A DNA stretch of 64,000 nt from Clostridiales bacterium 38-18 (GCA_001897605.1 MKTL01000001.1:558001-622000), one strand, 5' to 3'. Positions 52,733-61,566 are shown, counted from the stretch's first letter. Numbers and translations are program-made. The notes: generated by a model not told the origin, from the letters alone.

Positions 52733-54435
52733 TACTATCAGGAGCCGTTCACAAATTTGGAGACAATGTCGACACAGACGTCATTATACCAGCACGCTAT
52801 TTAAGTCAATCCGATCCAGCCATTTTAGCCCAATACTGTATGCAGGACATAGACGCAAACTTTGCAAAAATCGTCGAAAAAGGCGACATCATCGTAGCTG
52901 GAAAAAACTTTGGTTGTGGGTCATCGAGAGAGCACGCACCTATTGCGATTAAAGCGTCTGGAATTTCATGCGTCATTGCGCCAAGCTTCGCTAGAATTTT
53001 CTATCGCAATGCCATTAATATAGGATTGCCGATCTTAGAATGTGATATCGCTTACGTTTCTATCGATCGTGGGAATCAGATTTCAATTGATTTGCAAACT
53101 GGTACGATAACCAATCATACTAAGGGAGAAACTTACTCAGCCGAGCCATTTCCCGAGTTTATTCAGAATATCATTCAAAAGGGCGGCTTGATTGAGTATA
53201 CCTCTAGTCAATTGACAGTTACAGGCGTGAACGATTCAGATCATACTTCGTCTACAGCAGGCACAGATACAGACTCAAGTTCAAACTCAAATCCAAAATC
53301 AAATCTAAAATCAAATTCAAAATCGAACAAAGTTCACAAAATCGCTCTAGCACCTGGTGATGGCATCGGACCTGAGGTAATTGCGTCTGCCAAAAGAGTG
53401 TTAGAAGCCGTCTCAGCCAAAGAGGGAATAGAGTTTCAGTTCGAAGAAATAAAGATAGGCGGACATGCGATCGATGCAACCGGTACGAGCTTACCTGAGG
53501 CGTCGATCAAAACAGCAAAGGCCTGCGACGCAGTATTATTAGGTGCTGTAGGTGGTCCTAAATGGGATCATGTTAAAGGTGAGCATCGACCAGAAGCGGG
53601 ACTGCTAAAAATCAGGAAATCGCTTGGCGTGTATGCCAATCTCAGACCTGCAATTCTATATGAGTCACTGAAACACAGCTGCCCGCTTAATGAAGAAATC
53701 AGCCGTGGTGGCTTTGACATCATGGTCGTCAGAGAGCTAACCGGCGGCATCTATTTTGGAGAGAAGGGCACGTCTCAGGATGAGGGAATGGAAAAAGCAT
53801 ATGACATAGAGGCTTACTCTAGACACGAAATTGAACGCATTGCCAAAGTTGCCTTTGAGATGGCCTTGGGTCGCAGCAAAAAAGTAATCAGCGTAGACAA
53901 AGCCAACGTACTTGAAAGCTCAAGGCTCTGGCGAAAGGTGACCGAAGAGGTATCACGCGATTATCCAGAGGTCACACTTGAGCACATGTATGTGGATAAT
54001 GCGGCAATGCAGCTCATAAAAAATCCGAAGCAGTTTGATGTCATATTAACATCCAACCTCTTCGGAGATATCCTTTCGGATGAAGCGAGTATGATTACAG
54101 GATCTATCGGTATCCAGCCATCCGCAAGCATTGGCGCAGGAGGCTTTGGTCTTTATGAACCCATCCATGGATCTGCACCTGATATAGCGGGCAAAGGCAT
54201 TGCCAATCCCATAGCGACCGTATTATCAGCGAGTATGCTCCTTAGAAAAAGTCTTGGTCAAGCTTCAGCTGCTGATACCATCGAAAATGCAGTTAAAAAT
54301 GTGCTTGCAGCAGGCTATAGAACTAAAGATTTGACTTCATCTGATGAGTGGTTAAGCACCTCAGAGATGACCGATAAGATCATAGAGGCAATTCAGGCAC
54401 CAGCTTTCTATAACCCAGACGGTCTTCACAGATAG
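52729..54435 (+). CDS. leuDB: LeuD-LeuB fusion: isopropylmalate dehydratase small subunit / 3-isopropylmalate dehydrogenase
   Basis: One unbroken 568-codon frame. Residues 1 to about 165 are a complete short-type Leu[16 protein letters not shown] and [12 protein letters not shown]. Residues about 166-202 are a Ser/Asn/Asp/Lys-rich linker encoded partly by 12-bp DNA repeats (53275-53322). Residues about 203-568 are a full Leu[103 protein letters not shown]. Both active sites look intact. ATGA overlap with leuC. The LeuC subunit must therefore assemble with a LeuD tethered to LeuB. Its last 56 bp overlap the convergent dus gene. Confidence 0.95.
   Translation: MILSGAVHKFGDNVDTDVIIPARYLSQSDPAILAQYCMQDIDANFAKIVEKGDIIVAGKNFGCGSSREHAPIAIKASGISCVIAPSFARIFYRNAINIGLPILECDIAYVSIDRGNQISIDLQTGTITNHTKGETYSAEPFPEFIQNIIQKGGLIEYTSSQLTVTGVNDSDHTSSTAGTDTDSSSNSNPKSNLKSNSKSNKVHKIALAPGDGIGPEVIASAKRVLEAVSAKEGIEFQFEEIKIGGHAIDATGTSLPEASIKTAKACDAVLLGAVGGPKWDHVKGEHRPEAGLLKIRKSLGVYANLRPAILYESLKHSCPLNEEISRGGFDIMVVRELTGGIYFGEKGTSQDEGMEKAYDIEAYSRHEIERIAKVAFEMALGRSKKVISVDKANVLESSRLWRKVTEEVSRDYPEVTLEHMYVDNAAMQLIKNPKQFDVILTSNLFGDILSDEASMITGSIGIQPSASIGAGGFGLYEPIHGSAPDIAGKGIANPIATVLSASMLLRKSLGQASAADTIENAVKNVLAAGYRTKDLTSSDEWLSTSEMTDKIIEAIQAPAFYNPDGLHR
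53275..53322. repeat. 12-bp tandem repeats in the LeuD-LeuB linker
   Basis: TCAAATCCAAAA, TCAAATCTAAAA, TCAAATTCAAAA, with a degenerate first unit TCAAGTTCAAAC. A multiple of three keeps the frame, giving the [14 protein letters not shown] linker. Confidence 0.88.
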
Positions 54436-55360
54436 ATCCCTCTGAAAACACAGCGTCAACAAGGACGATATAATCCACTATTTTTTCACATTTTTTTATC
54501 TTTTTAGCGTATTTCTCTGAAACGTTTAAAATTGGCATACAGTAAAACCAAAACTCCTTCATTTTATGAAGAACGTTTTTATCGCCTGACATGACTTCTA
54601 TATAGTCTTTTAAAAGCCTATCGTGAAAGGCTCTAAAGAGGTCAATCGTCATTGGCGTTCCAGTTTTAATTTCTCCGATCAAGCCAGGATTTGCAATGAC
54701 ACCGCGACCGAGCATCACGCTATCGATTTGAGGAAACCTCTTAATAATCGAATGATAATCATTTATATTAAACACATCTCCATTATAGCTAACTGGAAAA
54801 GGCAACTCCTGAGTGGTCGCATCAAATAGCTCAAGGCGAGGTGTGTTTTTATAAAAATCCTTTGTGATTCTTGGATGGATGATCAATTCCTCAAGCGGAT
54901 ACTTTTTGAAGATGGCCATAAGCTCATAAAACTCTTCTGGATTAAATTTGCCTAGACGCGTCTTAATGGACAGCTTGACATCTATTTGTGAAAAGACGGT
55001 ATCTAAAAACGCATCAAGCTGCTCTTTGTGAAAGAGAAATCCTGAACCCTTGTTCTTTGCGACAACTGTGTTTGATGGACAGCCTAGATTGAGATTAAAT
55101 TCAGTATAGCCATACTGCTTTATGTCATTCACCGTATTGATAAATTCGTTTGCCTTATTAGATAGTATTTGCGGTACGACATAAAGACCTTTATTGTGCT
55201 CAGGCTGAATCTCCTTGCGCTCTTTCGTGCTATATGACAGATGCTGATTGGTAGAGATAAACGGCGTAAAATACTTATCAGCTGGGGTGAAAAAAGTATG
55301 ATAAGCATTGCGATAAATGTAGTTGGTAACGCCTTCAAGTGGTGCAAGATATATTTTCAT
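54380..55360 (-). CDS. dus: tRNA-dihydrouridine synthase family protein
   Basis: About 326 residues, FMN-dependent reduction of uridines in tRNA. N-terminal [17 protein letters not shown] (APMxGxT-type), [21 protein letters not shown] with the catalytic Cys, [22 protein letters not shown], and [13 protein letters not shown] (phosphate binding). Start at 55360: TTGGAG precedes it, and the in-frame ATGs further upstream have no SD. The 3' end overlaps the leuDB gene by 56 bp in convergent orientation, with no terminator between them. Confidence 0.92.
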   Translation of the reverse strand: MKIYLAPLEGVTNYIYRNAYHTFFTPADKYFTPFISTNQHLSYSTKERKEIQPEHNKGLYVVPQILSNKANEFINTVNDIKQYGYTEFNLNLGCPSNTVVAKNKGSGFLFHKEQLDAFLDTVFSQIDVKLSIKTRLGKFNPEEFYELMAIFKKYPLEELIIHPRITKDFYKNTPRLELFDATTQELPFPVSYNGDVFNINDYHSIIKRFPQIDSVMLGRGVIANPGLIGEIKTGTPMTIDLFRAFHDRLLKDYIEVMSGDKNVLHKMKEFWFYCMPILNVSEKYAKKIKKCEKIVDYIVLVDAVFSEGSICEDRLGYRKLVPELPL

Positions 55361-55492
55361 GATAACTCCAAATTTCATTATTTGCTTTTCCATTATATAG
55401 AGATAGTGCCTCAACTTCAATCTTTATAAAAATTAAATATCTCTCCGCATCTACAGTGCTATAATAATAAAAGACGCATTAGGAGGCATAGA

Positions 55493-56428
55493 GTGAAGAT
55501 AGAAAACACAAACAACGGCATACTGACAAATCACATACAAAATTCCACACAAAATTCCATTCAAAATAACATAAAGGACACCGCCCTCATCTATGAAGGC
55601 GGTGGTATGCGTGGCAGCTATACCGCTGGCTTCGTCAACACACTCTTAGAAAACGAGTTGTATTTTGACTACGTCGCAGGGATCTCGGCTGGGTCATCTC
55701 ATACCGTCAACTATATTTCAAGAGATAAAGTCAGAACCAAGACCGCATTTGTGGATATGGTCACCGATCCAGAGTTTGGCGGATGGAAGTATTTTTTTAA
55801 AGGCGAAGGCTATTTCCGCGCAAAATACTTATACGAAGAAACACCGCTCCCATTTAAACCCCATCCATTCGATTTTAAAACGTTTGTGGAAAATCCTGCA
55901 AAGCTCCGCATTGGCGCTTTCGATCGAGAAACCGGTGAACTCCATTATTTCACAAAGCAGGATGCAAAAACATTGGAAGATCTGATGAAAATAGTAAGAT
56001 CATCCTCATCCATGCCGATTTTCATGCCACCAACGGAATATAATGATCGTGTCTTTGTAGACGGTGGTTTAGCGGGCGGTATCGCACTGGACATAGCAAA
56101 AAAGGATGGCTATGAAAAGTTTTTCGTCGTATTGTCACGACCAAAAGGCTATCGAAAATCCCCTATGAAGTTTACGCGTTTTATGAAGGCATACTACAGA
56201 AATTACCCTAAAGTTGTGGAAGCGATGATGGCACGACACACGGTTTATAATCAGACTTTAGAGGAACTGGAAGATTTAGAGGCATCTGGCAAAGCCATGC
56301 TGGTATATCCAGATCAGATGCCAGTTAGCAGTCGTGAAATCAGTCACGCCAAACTTCAAGAGAGTTATCAGCTGGGCTATGATCAAGGTCAGCGCGATAT
56401 AGAAAGATGGCAGAAATTTTTGTTATGA
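55493..56428 (+). CDS. Patatin-like phospholipase / acyl hydrolase
   Basis: 311 residues. Catalytic Ser-Asp dyad: GISAGS with Ser65 and VDGGLAGGI with Asp190; oxyanion YEGGGMRGSYTAGF. The N-terminal ~27 residues are Asn/Gln-rich (NSTQNSIQNN), partly encoded by a 12-bp repeat, and look dispensable. GTG start at 55493 after AGGAGG. It resembles YjjU-type cytosolic patatins. Lipid substrate unknown. Confidence 0.92.
   Translation: MKIENTNNGILTNHIQNSTQNSIQNNIKDTALIYEGGGMRGSYTAGFVNTLLENELYFDYVAGISAGSSHTVNYISRDKVRTKTAFVDMVTDPEFGGWKYFFKGEGYFRAKYLYEETPLPFKPHPFDFKTFVENPAKLRIGAFDRETGELHYFTKQDAKTLEDLMKIVRSSSSMPIFMPPTEYNDRVFVDGGLAGGIALDIAKKDGYEKFFVVLSRPKGYRKSPMKFTRFMKAYYRNYPKVVEAMMARHTVYNQTLEELEDLEASGKAMLVYPDQMPVSSREISHAKLQESYQLGYDQGQRDIERWQKFLL
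55538..55573. repeat. 12-bp repeats in the patatin N-terminus
   Basis: CAAAATTCCACA, CAAAATTCCATT and CAAAATAACATA in a row: same period and A-rich character as the repeats at 7657 and 53275. Confidence 0.75.
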
Positions 56429-56446
56429 TAACGTCACAATAATTAG

Positions 56447-56636
56447 TAGCCTCCTGTGATAGACTATTAATGGCGATATAAAGCCATGATTGTCAGAAAG
56501 GAGGCTATTATGATATATGCTGTATGGAATACTGCCCTTTACTAGAAAACATTAACTGGTAAAGGGGAGTCCAATGAAAACTAAAGATTTGAAAGCGTAT
56601 AAAATCGGCTTACTCTGGCTCCCAATAAGAAGGGAG
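56447..56636 (+). promoter_or_regulatory. Leader with three successive SD-sequestering hairpins
   Basis: TAGCCTCCT (56447-56455) pairs with AGGAGGCTA (56499-56507), hiding the SD of an 11-residue ORF. CCCTTTAC (56535-56542) pairs with GTAAAGGG (56559-56566), hiding the SD of a frame at 56574. CTCCC (56619-56623) pairs with GGGAG (56632-56636), the SD of the glycosyltransferase at 56644. An inner ATGGC/GCCAT hairpin sits in the first loop. The layout suggests stepwise translational control. Confidence 0.6.
56510..56545 (+). CDS. 11-residue upstream ORF
   Basis: ATG ... TAG encoding MIYAVWNTALY, with a strong but sequesterable SD (AGGAGG, 56499-56504) 5 bp ahead. Its stop lies inside the 5' arm of the next hairpin region, so translating it could open or close that hairpin. 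Putative leader peptide; no homology known to me. Confidence 0.45.
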   Translation: MIYAVWNTALY

Positions 56637-56780
56637 ACTAGAGATGAAGGCATACGCATATGTAACGTTTGTAATGAGAAACGACAGTTTTATATCAGGG
56701 GCAATTGTATTAGCACATGCATTAAAGTATCAATCACAAAGGGCAGATTTGGTTTGCTTGGTTACAAAAGATGTTTCTGA
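56574..56780 (+). CDS. Second upstream frame overlapping the GT8 start
   Basis: 68 codons from ATG 56574 with SD GGGGAG 4 bp ahead. It overlaps the first 137 bp of the glycosyltransferase in another frame; that part has no protein-like conservation because it is read out of frame. Ribosomes on it would melt the hairpin that hides the glycosyltransferase SD. It may be a translational control frame or chance. Confidence 0.3.
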   Translation: MKTKDLKAYKIGLLWLPIRRETRDEGIRICNVCNEKRQFYIRGNCISTCIKVSITKGRFGLLGYKRCF

Positions 56781-57588
56781 TCAAGGCAGATCCATTTTGA
56801 ATCTCGTATTTGACTATGTGGTCTGCATAGAGGAAATCGTCGTACAGCACACCAATCAGTGTGGTCGCAAGGATCGACCTTATCTCTTTACACGACTTCA
56901 AGCACTGCGATTAGGTGTCAATGGTGATTTGGGATTTAAGTACAAGAAAATTGTATTGCTTGATGCTGACATATTACCGATATGTGACTACGATCAACTA
57001 TTTGATATCAATACACCAGCAGGCATAATCAATGAAGATAAAGCGCATTTTGTTGAGAAGTCGAGCCTGCAAGATGGGAAATTATTATGGCATGATGTTT
57101 ACGAACCTATTTGTTCACATGGCGAAAAAATTCCCAGCTATATTACCGACAGAGTAGCTGAAAATCCCAAAAATCTGGGTGTCAATGCATGTCTCTGGGT
57201 TCTAAAACCAGATTATGAGGCGTATGCTGACATTTTAAAGCAAATAAGACACCCTGAAAATATAGCCATGATCCGTCAATTCGATTGGCCAGAAATGCAG
57301 TTTATGACATACTATTGGTCGGGAAAATGGCATAACATTGATATACGGTTTGCATCCTTTAATGCACAGCCGAAACTTAGCGATGTAAAGGGGACTCATT
57401 TTGCTGGATTAAAGCCTTGGCAGGAGAAGCAGCTCGCATCACTTCAGCATTATAGTCGATATGAAGACTATCAGCTGTGGTATGCAATGTTTGAGACACT
57501 TTGTCGTTGGCACGAACCAAGATTGCTAGAATTTAGTAAGGTAGATAAGATCCTAAAGCTAATTCAGCATTTAAGAAAAATAATATGA
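56644..57588 (+). CDS. GT8-family glycosyltransferase (glycogenin-like)
   Basis: 314 residues. Retaining GT-A fold enzyme: YAYVTFVMRNDSFISGAIVLAHALK at the N-terminus as in glycogenin/galactinol synthase relatives, KIVLLDADILPICDYDQLF with the metal-binding DAD, NLGVNACLWVLKP, and a His in HFAGLKPWQ near the C-terminus. No signal peptide. Nucleotide sugar and acceptor unknown. GGGAG SD is 7 bp before ATG 56644, within a hairpin. Confidence 0.85.
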   Translation: MKAYAYVTFVMRNDSFISGAIVLAHALKYQSQRADLVCLVTKDVSDQGRSILNLVFDYVVCIEEIVVQHTNQCGRKDRPYLFTRLQALRLGVNGDLGFKYKKIVLLDADILPICDYDQLFDINTPAGIINEDKAHFVEKSSLQDGKLLWHDVYEPICSHGEKIPSYITDRVAENPKNLGVNACLWVLKPDYEAYADILKQIRHPENIAMIRQFDWPEMQFMTYYWSGKWHNIDIRFASFNAQPKLSDVKGTHFAGLKPWQEKQLASLQHYSRYEDYQLWYAMFETLCRWHEPRLLEFSKVDKILKLIQHLRKII

Positions 57589-57663
57589 GATAAGATTCAA
57601 ATATTTTTGAGGAGGTGGACATCTCATTCGCTCTATAAGTAAAAATAAACCAATGAATCAATA

Positions 57664-57698
57664 GCGGCCATTTGATGAGAGATCAAGGCCGCTTTTTT
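57664..57698 (+). terminator. Terminator after the glycosyltransferase
   Basis: GCGGCC...GGCCGC (57664-57669, 57687-57692) with an inner TTTGAT/ATCAA pairing and T6 run. Confidence 0.93.
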
Positions 57699-57787
57699 GT
57701 AAAACTTTTGTTACTAATTAATGATAAAAGAGATTGCTTGATACATACAATAAAAAAGGGGAATAAATAACGAAAGGAGGTAATCGT

Positions 57788-58234
57788 ATGATCAAAAATA
57801 AAATTACATTAAAAAAAACAACCTATTTCGTGAGTCTTATATTATTAGTTATTGCACTTGTCGGTTGTGGGAATTCGTCGAGCTCAAATGAGTCGACAAC
57901 AAAAGAAACTGCGACAAACGAAACCACGGCACAAGCACAAACTACAGAAAATACGAGCGCATCAGAGGCTACTGAAACCACGACGGCAACCGAATCCTCA
58001 GAACTCGTTCTAACATTAGAGGAGTTGGCTCAGTACAATGGACAGAATGGTAATCCAGCATATGTCGCAGTAGATGGAATTATCTACGATGTTACGAACG
58101 TAAAAGAGTGGCGCAATGGACAACACAATGGATATGAAGCAGGGCAAGACTTAACTGAGATTATAAAAACAAAGTCACCACATGGTCTATCCGTTTTACA
58201 AAAACTCACTGCAGTTGGAAAGCTTGCAGAATAA
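57788..58234 (+). CDS. Lipoprotein with cytochrome b5-like heme-binding domain
   Basis: 148 residues. Signal peptide with lipobox ALVGC (Cys27), about 50 residues of Ser/Thr/Glu/Ala-rich linker, then a cytochrome b5-like domain (about 74-148): LTLEELAQYNGQNGNPAYVAVDGIIYDVTNVKEW..GQHNGYEAGQDLTEII....PHG. Candidate heme ligands are His in GQHNGYEAG and SPHGLS. Surface-exposed electron carrier is likely. AGGAGG before ATG. Forms an operon with the membrane protein 9 bp downstream. Confidence 0.87.
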   Translation: MIKNKITLKKTTYFVSLILLVIALVGCGNSSSSNESTTKETATNETTAQAQTTENTSASEATETTTATESSELVLTLEELAQYNGQNGNPAYVAVDGIIYDVTNVKEWRNGQHNGYEAGQDLTEIIKTKSPHGLSVLQKLTAVGKLAE

Positions 58235-58243
58235 GGAGGTCTC

Positions 58244-58645
58244 ATGTTGTACGAACTTTTAGGATTTATTAATGTTGCACTTATTGTCGCATTGACAGCA
58301 CCTTATTGGTTAAGAATGATTAATAAAGTGGTTTTTAAGAATAAAAACAAGGAGATTGTCAAACTAATCAAACCACTTAGAAAGCTACACAAGCCTATGG
58401 GGTTGACGATTCTCGTGCTTGCTCCATTGCATGGTTATTTGGCGTTGGGTGGTTTAAGACCTCATACAGGATCCTTGGTTGGGATTATGGCGACGATAAC
58501 CATTATTCTTGGTGGAAGCTACTTTTTTACAAAGAAAAAAGCTATTTTTAAGTGGCATAAAATGGCGGCATTGATTACTGTTATCTTGTTAGCGGTTCAC
58601 CTATTGTTTCCAAGTGCACTTTACACTTTGTTTAAAATCTATTGA
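58244..58645 (+). CDS. Four-helix His-rich membrane protein, b561-like partner of the heme lipoprotein
   Basis: 133 residues, four membrane helices. Conserved-looking His occur in RKLHKPMG, APLHGYLALG, FKWHKMAAL and LLAVHLLFP, paired at helix ends as in heme b-binding cytochrome b561/ferric-reductase-like proteins. A transmembrane electron path from quinol to the external heme lipoprotein is the inference. AAGGAGG before ATG. Confidence 0.7.
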   Translation: MLYELLGFINVALIVALTAPYWLRMINKVVFKNKNKEIVKLIKPLRKLHKPMGLTILVLAPLHGYLALGGLRPHTGSLVGIMATITIILGGSYFFTKKKAIFKWHKMAALITVILLAVHLLFPSALYTLFKIY

Positions 58646-58709
58646 ATAAAAAATGCATAGTGATTTCTTATGATATAATAATATAAATACTTATATGAAA
58701 GAGGTCAAT

Positions 58710-60311
58710 TTGCTTACATTTCTATTGCTTTCGATAGCAGTTATCATTGGCTGTATTGTATTTAGTAAAATTTCAAATCGTCTAGGGCTTCCGATGCTTC
58801 TCGCTTTTATTTTATTAGGAATGTTTTTTGGCTCAGATGGTGTCGTAAAAATCGATTTTGACAATTACAGTTTAGCGGGTTCAATTTGTTCGGTTGCGCT
58901 TATCTTTATTATGTTCTATGGCGGATTTGGTACAAGGTGGGAAGAAGCAAAAACAGTCGCTAAAAAGGCAGTGATGCTTTCAACCATTGGAGTCGTCATC
59001 ACAGCTGGTCTAACTGCACTGTTTTGTATGTTTGTCCTTAGAATGAAGCCACTCGAAAGTCTTCTTTTAGGGTCTATCGTTAGTTCTACCGATGCCGCAT
59101 CGGTGTTTTCAATTTTAAGATCCAAAAAGTTAAATCTGAAATATAAAACCGCTTCCCTGTTAGAGCTGGAAAGCGGCAGTAATGATCCAATTGCATATAT
59201 GCTGACCATTGGTGTTTTGAGTTTAATGGGTGATCCAAGCTATACGCAGTCTTTACCTGTACTTTTACTTCAACAAATAGTTGTAGGAGTTGTAGCGGGT
59301 GTAATCATTGCGTATGCTTCTATTGAAATTGTCAATCGGTTTAACTTCGATGCACAGGGCTTCGATACGATTTTCGTTTTTGCCATAGCACTTTTAGCAT
59401 ATGCGTTACCAACACTCATTGGCGGGAATGGTTATTTAAGCGTTTATTTACTCGGCATAATCATGGGCAATCGGCCATTAAGAAATAAAAAGCAATTGGT
59501 TCACTTCTTTGACGGAATTACTGGACTCATGCAAATGCTCATTTTCTTTTTGTTAGGATTGTTGTCCTTTCCTTCGGAAATGCCAAAGGTGATAGTACCA
59601 GCACTTTTAATTGCGATATTTTTAACTATAGTCGCTAGACCAGTATCGATATACCTACTTCTTAAACCCTTTGGTAGCCCAAAAGAGCAAATTTGGTTGA
59701 CATCCTTGGCGGGTTTGCGAGGTGCAGCTTCTATAGTGTTTGCGACTTTGGTAATTGTAAGTCCTGCATACACAGAGCATGACTTGTTTCACATAGTATT
59801 TTGTATTGTTCTTTTCTCAATTTTAATTCAAGGCTATTTATTACCATATGCGTCAAAGCGTTGGCAGATGATTGATTCAGAGTCAAATGTAATGAAAACC
59901 TTTAACGATTTTAGCGAATCTCTTCCAATACAGTTTGTGAAGGTTAAGCTAGACAAAGGGCACCCGTGGTTAAATATGAAAATTAAGGATATCATTTTAC
60001 CACCTGAAACTCTTATCGTTGCGATCAATAGAGGAACTAAGAAGATCCCACTTAACGGTGATACCAATATTTATGAAATGGATGAACTTATAATTGCAGC
60101 TCGTTCAATTGAAGATAAGGACACACAAAAAATCACTGAAATTACGATTGAACCATCACATAAATGGCAAGGTAAAACGATTTCTGAGATTGATTTAGAT
60201 ATAGGTAACTTAGTATTGCTAATAGTTAGACAGCAAGATATACTTATTCCTTCAGGTCAAACGCTCTTGACTTCGGGTGATATGGTTTATATCAGTACCT
60301 TAAAGGATTAA
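58710..60311 (+). CDS. CPA1-family K+(Na+)/H+ antiporter with TrkA-C domain
   Basis: About 533 residues: 12-13 membrane helices (1-390) and a cytosolic TrkA-C (RCK-C) domain (about 405-533, MKIKDIILPPETLIVAINRGTKKIPLNGDTNIYEMDELII), as in NhaP2/CvrA. SSTDAASVFSIL and ESGSNDP carry the conserved acidic cation-binding residues. Start: TTG 58710 has AAAGAGGT just upstream; ATG 58695 lies before that SD and has none, but is the alternative. pH, turgor or ion homeostasis, possibly ligand-gated through TrkA-C. The end overlaps the DUF2087 gene by 20 bp, convergent. Confidence 0.9.
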   Translation: MLTFLLLSIAVIIGCIVFSKISNRLGLPMLLAFILLGMFFGSDGVVKIDFDNYSLAGSICSVALIFIMFYGGFGTRWEEAKTVAKKAVMLSTIGVVITAGLTALFCMFVLRMKPLESLLLGSIVSSTDAASVFSILRSKKLNLKYKTASLLELESGSNDPIAYMLTIGVLSLMGDPSYTQSLPVLLLQQIVVGVVAGVIIAYASIEIVNRFNFDAQGFDTIFVFAIALLAYALPTLIGGNGYLSVYLLGIIMGNRPLRNKKQLVHFFDGITGLMQMLIFFLLGLLSFPSEMPKVIVPALLIAIFLTIVARPVSIYLLLKPFGSPKEQIWLTSLAGLRGAASIVFATLVIVSPAYTEHDLFHIVFCIVLFSILIQGYLLPYASKRWQMIDSESNVMKTFNDFSESLPIQFVKVKLDKGHPWLNMKIKDIILPPETLIVAINRGTKKIPLNGDTNIYEMDELIIAARSIEDKDTQKITEITIEPSHKWQGKTISEIDLDIGNLVLLIVRQQDILIPSGQTLLTSGDMVYISTLKD

Positions 60312-60582
60312 GCCAATAGAAAGAGCCGTCCTTTTCACGCATAAGCCATTTGTCATCCACCAAGCCACGTCTTAGAATAAATAAATCGTTAAAATCATGA
60401 AGACCACTTATAAGCAGATTAACATCATGCTCTGAGTAGGTCTTTTCTTTTTCAAAAAATCCGGCTAGATATTTCAGTATTATCTCTTGCTTAACCCTCT
60501 TTGAGGGCCAAATTTTAATTACGCCTTTGGCATCGATGAATCTTGACAAGATTGCTTTTTCTTCATCAGTAAAATTATACAT
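60292..60582 (-). CDS. DUF2087 protein, short
   Basis: About 96 residues, with FTDEEKAILSRFIDAKGVIKIWPSKRVKQEIILKYLAGFFEKEKTYSEHDVNLLISGLHDFNDLFILRRGLVDDKWLMREKDGSFYW, the full DUF2087 domain (a winged-helix-like fold often fused to regulators). Start 60582 with AAAGGAT SD; the upstream ATG 60612 has none. Lies 38 bp after the larger DUF2087 protein on the same strand, so they may work together. Confidence 0.85.
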   Translation of the reverse strand: MYNFTDEEKAILSRFIDAKGVIKIWPSKRVKQEIILKYLAGFFEKEKTYSEHDVNLLISGLHDFNDLFILRRGLVDDKWLMREKDGSFYWLNPLRY

Positions 60583-60620
60583 ATGAATCCTTTCTTTGTA
60601 AGAATTTTTCAATGGGTATA

Positions 60621-61358
60621 CTAATTTTTTCTCTTATAGGAGCGACCATCTTTTGATCTCTCCATAAATCCATATTCAATTAAGTAACGTCTTATAGTTG
60701 CAAAATCACTATAGATGGACTTAAGCTGTTGATTAATTTCAAGTTCATCATAATCCTGATCCAGTTCAAAGCTTTCAGCAATCTTTGTCAATACGACGAG
60801 CTTCTTTTTCTCTTTTGAAGAAAAGACCTTAAGCTTTAACGGAGAAAGTGATTCAAAAGCCGATTTCAGAATTCGCTCCTTTTCATCTATTGTAACGATG
60901 TAACGATCATCAACCATTGTTGCGTGATTATGGACGGGAGCAAATTCAGATGCCTCTTGAAATATGGATTCGTAGAGTGCTAAATATGCTTTTGCCTGTT
61001 TTGCTTTTTCTTTCAGTGTGAATCTTAGATTTCTCACAGTTATCTGAGTGATTTCATGCTTTATAGCAATCTCTTTATCTGTCAAGCCATTTGCCATATC
61101 AGTAACCAATAGTTTTTGATAATCGGTTAGACCAATTGATTTTTTATCTAGCGCGATCAAATAATTTGAAGGAGAACCATGCACTTCCTTTATATGATGT
61201 GCCATTTTATATTTGGCGTTAAAAAATCTATCCTCAATTGAAAAAATCTCATTTTTGTCGAATTTAGAGCCGCAGTAGATGCAAACAAATTGGTTATTGT
61301 CTTCATCATAAAAATAGCCCTTCTTTAGCGTTTCAACAGAATATTGCATCAAATCCAT
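60621..61358 (-). CDS. Putative regulator: Cys/His motif, LuxR-like helix-turn-helix and DUF2087 domain
   Basis: 245 residues. N-terminus: CIYCGSKF ... HHIKEVHG, a CxxC-H-H zinc-finger-like motif (about 26-60). Middle: LTDYQKLLVTDMANGLTDKEIAIKHEITQITVRNLRFTLKEKAKQAKAYLALYE, a LuxR/sigma-4-type helix-turn-helix. C-terminus: a DUF2087 domain (about 165-245). Start 61358 with AAGGAGAG. Target unknown; the neighbouring short DUF2087 gene is in the same transcript. Confidence 0.83.
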   Translation of the reverse strand: MDLMQYSVETLKKGYFYDEDNNQFVCIYCGSKFDKNEIFSIEDRFFNAKYKMAHHIKEVHGSPSNYLIALDKKSIGLTDYQKLLVTDMANGLTDKEIAIKHEITQITVRNLRFTLKEKAKQAKAYLALYESIFQEASEFAPVHNHATMVDDRYIVTIDEKERILKSAFESLSPLKLKVFSSKEKKKLVVLTKIAESFELDQDYDELEINQQLKSIYSDFATIRRYLIEYGFMERSKDGRSYKRKN

Positions 61359-61406
61359 AATGCTCTCCTTAGTTACCAGTGTTTAATGACATTTGTCTTT
61401 TGAAAA

Positions 61407-61435
61407 ATAATAACATGCAAAATTTAAAAATGCAA
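61407..61435 (-). promoter_or_regulatory. Promoter of the DUF2087 pair
   Basis: On the minus strand TTGCAT (61435-61430), 17 bp, TATTAT (61412-61407). Confidence 0.7.
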
Positions 61436-61439
61436 ACAA

Positions 61440-61470
61440 AAACAAAAAAAGTTTGCTAAAAAAGCAAACT
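61440..61470 (-). terminator. Terminator of the YraQ/TIGR03943 operon
   Basis: AGTTTGCT/AGCAAACT (61450-61457, 61463-61470), 5-nt loop; on the minus strand it is followed by a run of seven T. Confidence 0.88.
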
Positions 61471-61566
61471 AAATTTATAAAAACAATTATTAAGTATCTA
61501 AATTGAACTTTAGTATAGAAATGAAATCTGGTGTTATATTTATGATGACACGTAGAATTTTTGTTG

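Noticed and set aside
57612-57665. Short peptide from an ATT codon after a strong GGAGGTGG
   Set aside because: A good SD at 57612-57619 is followed by no ATG/GTG/TTG at the right distance; an ATT start giving 12 codons before the terminator is too speculative.
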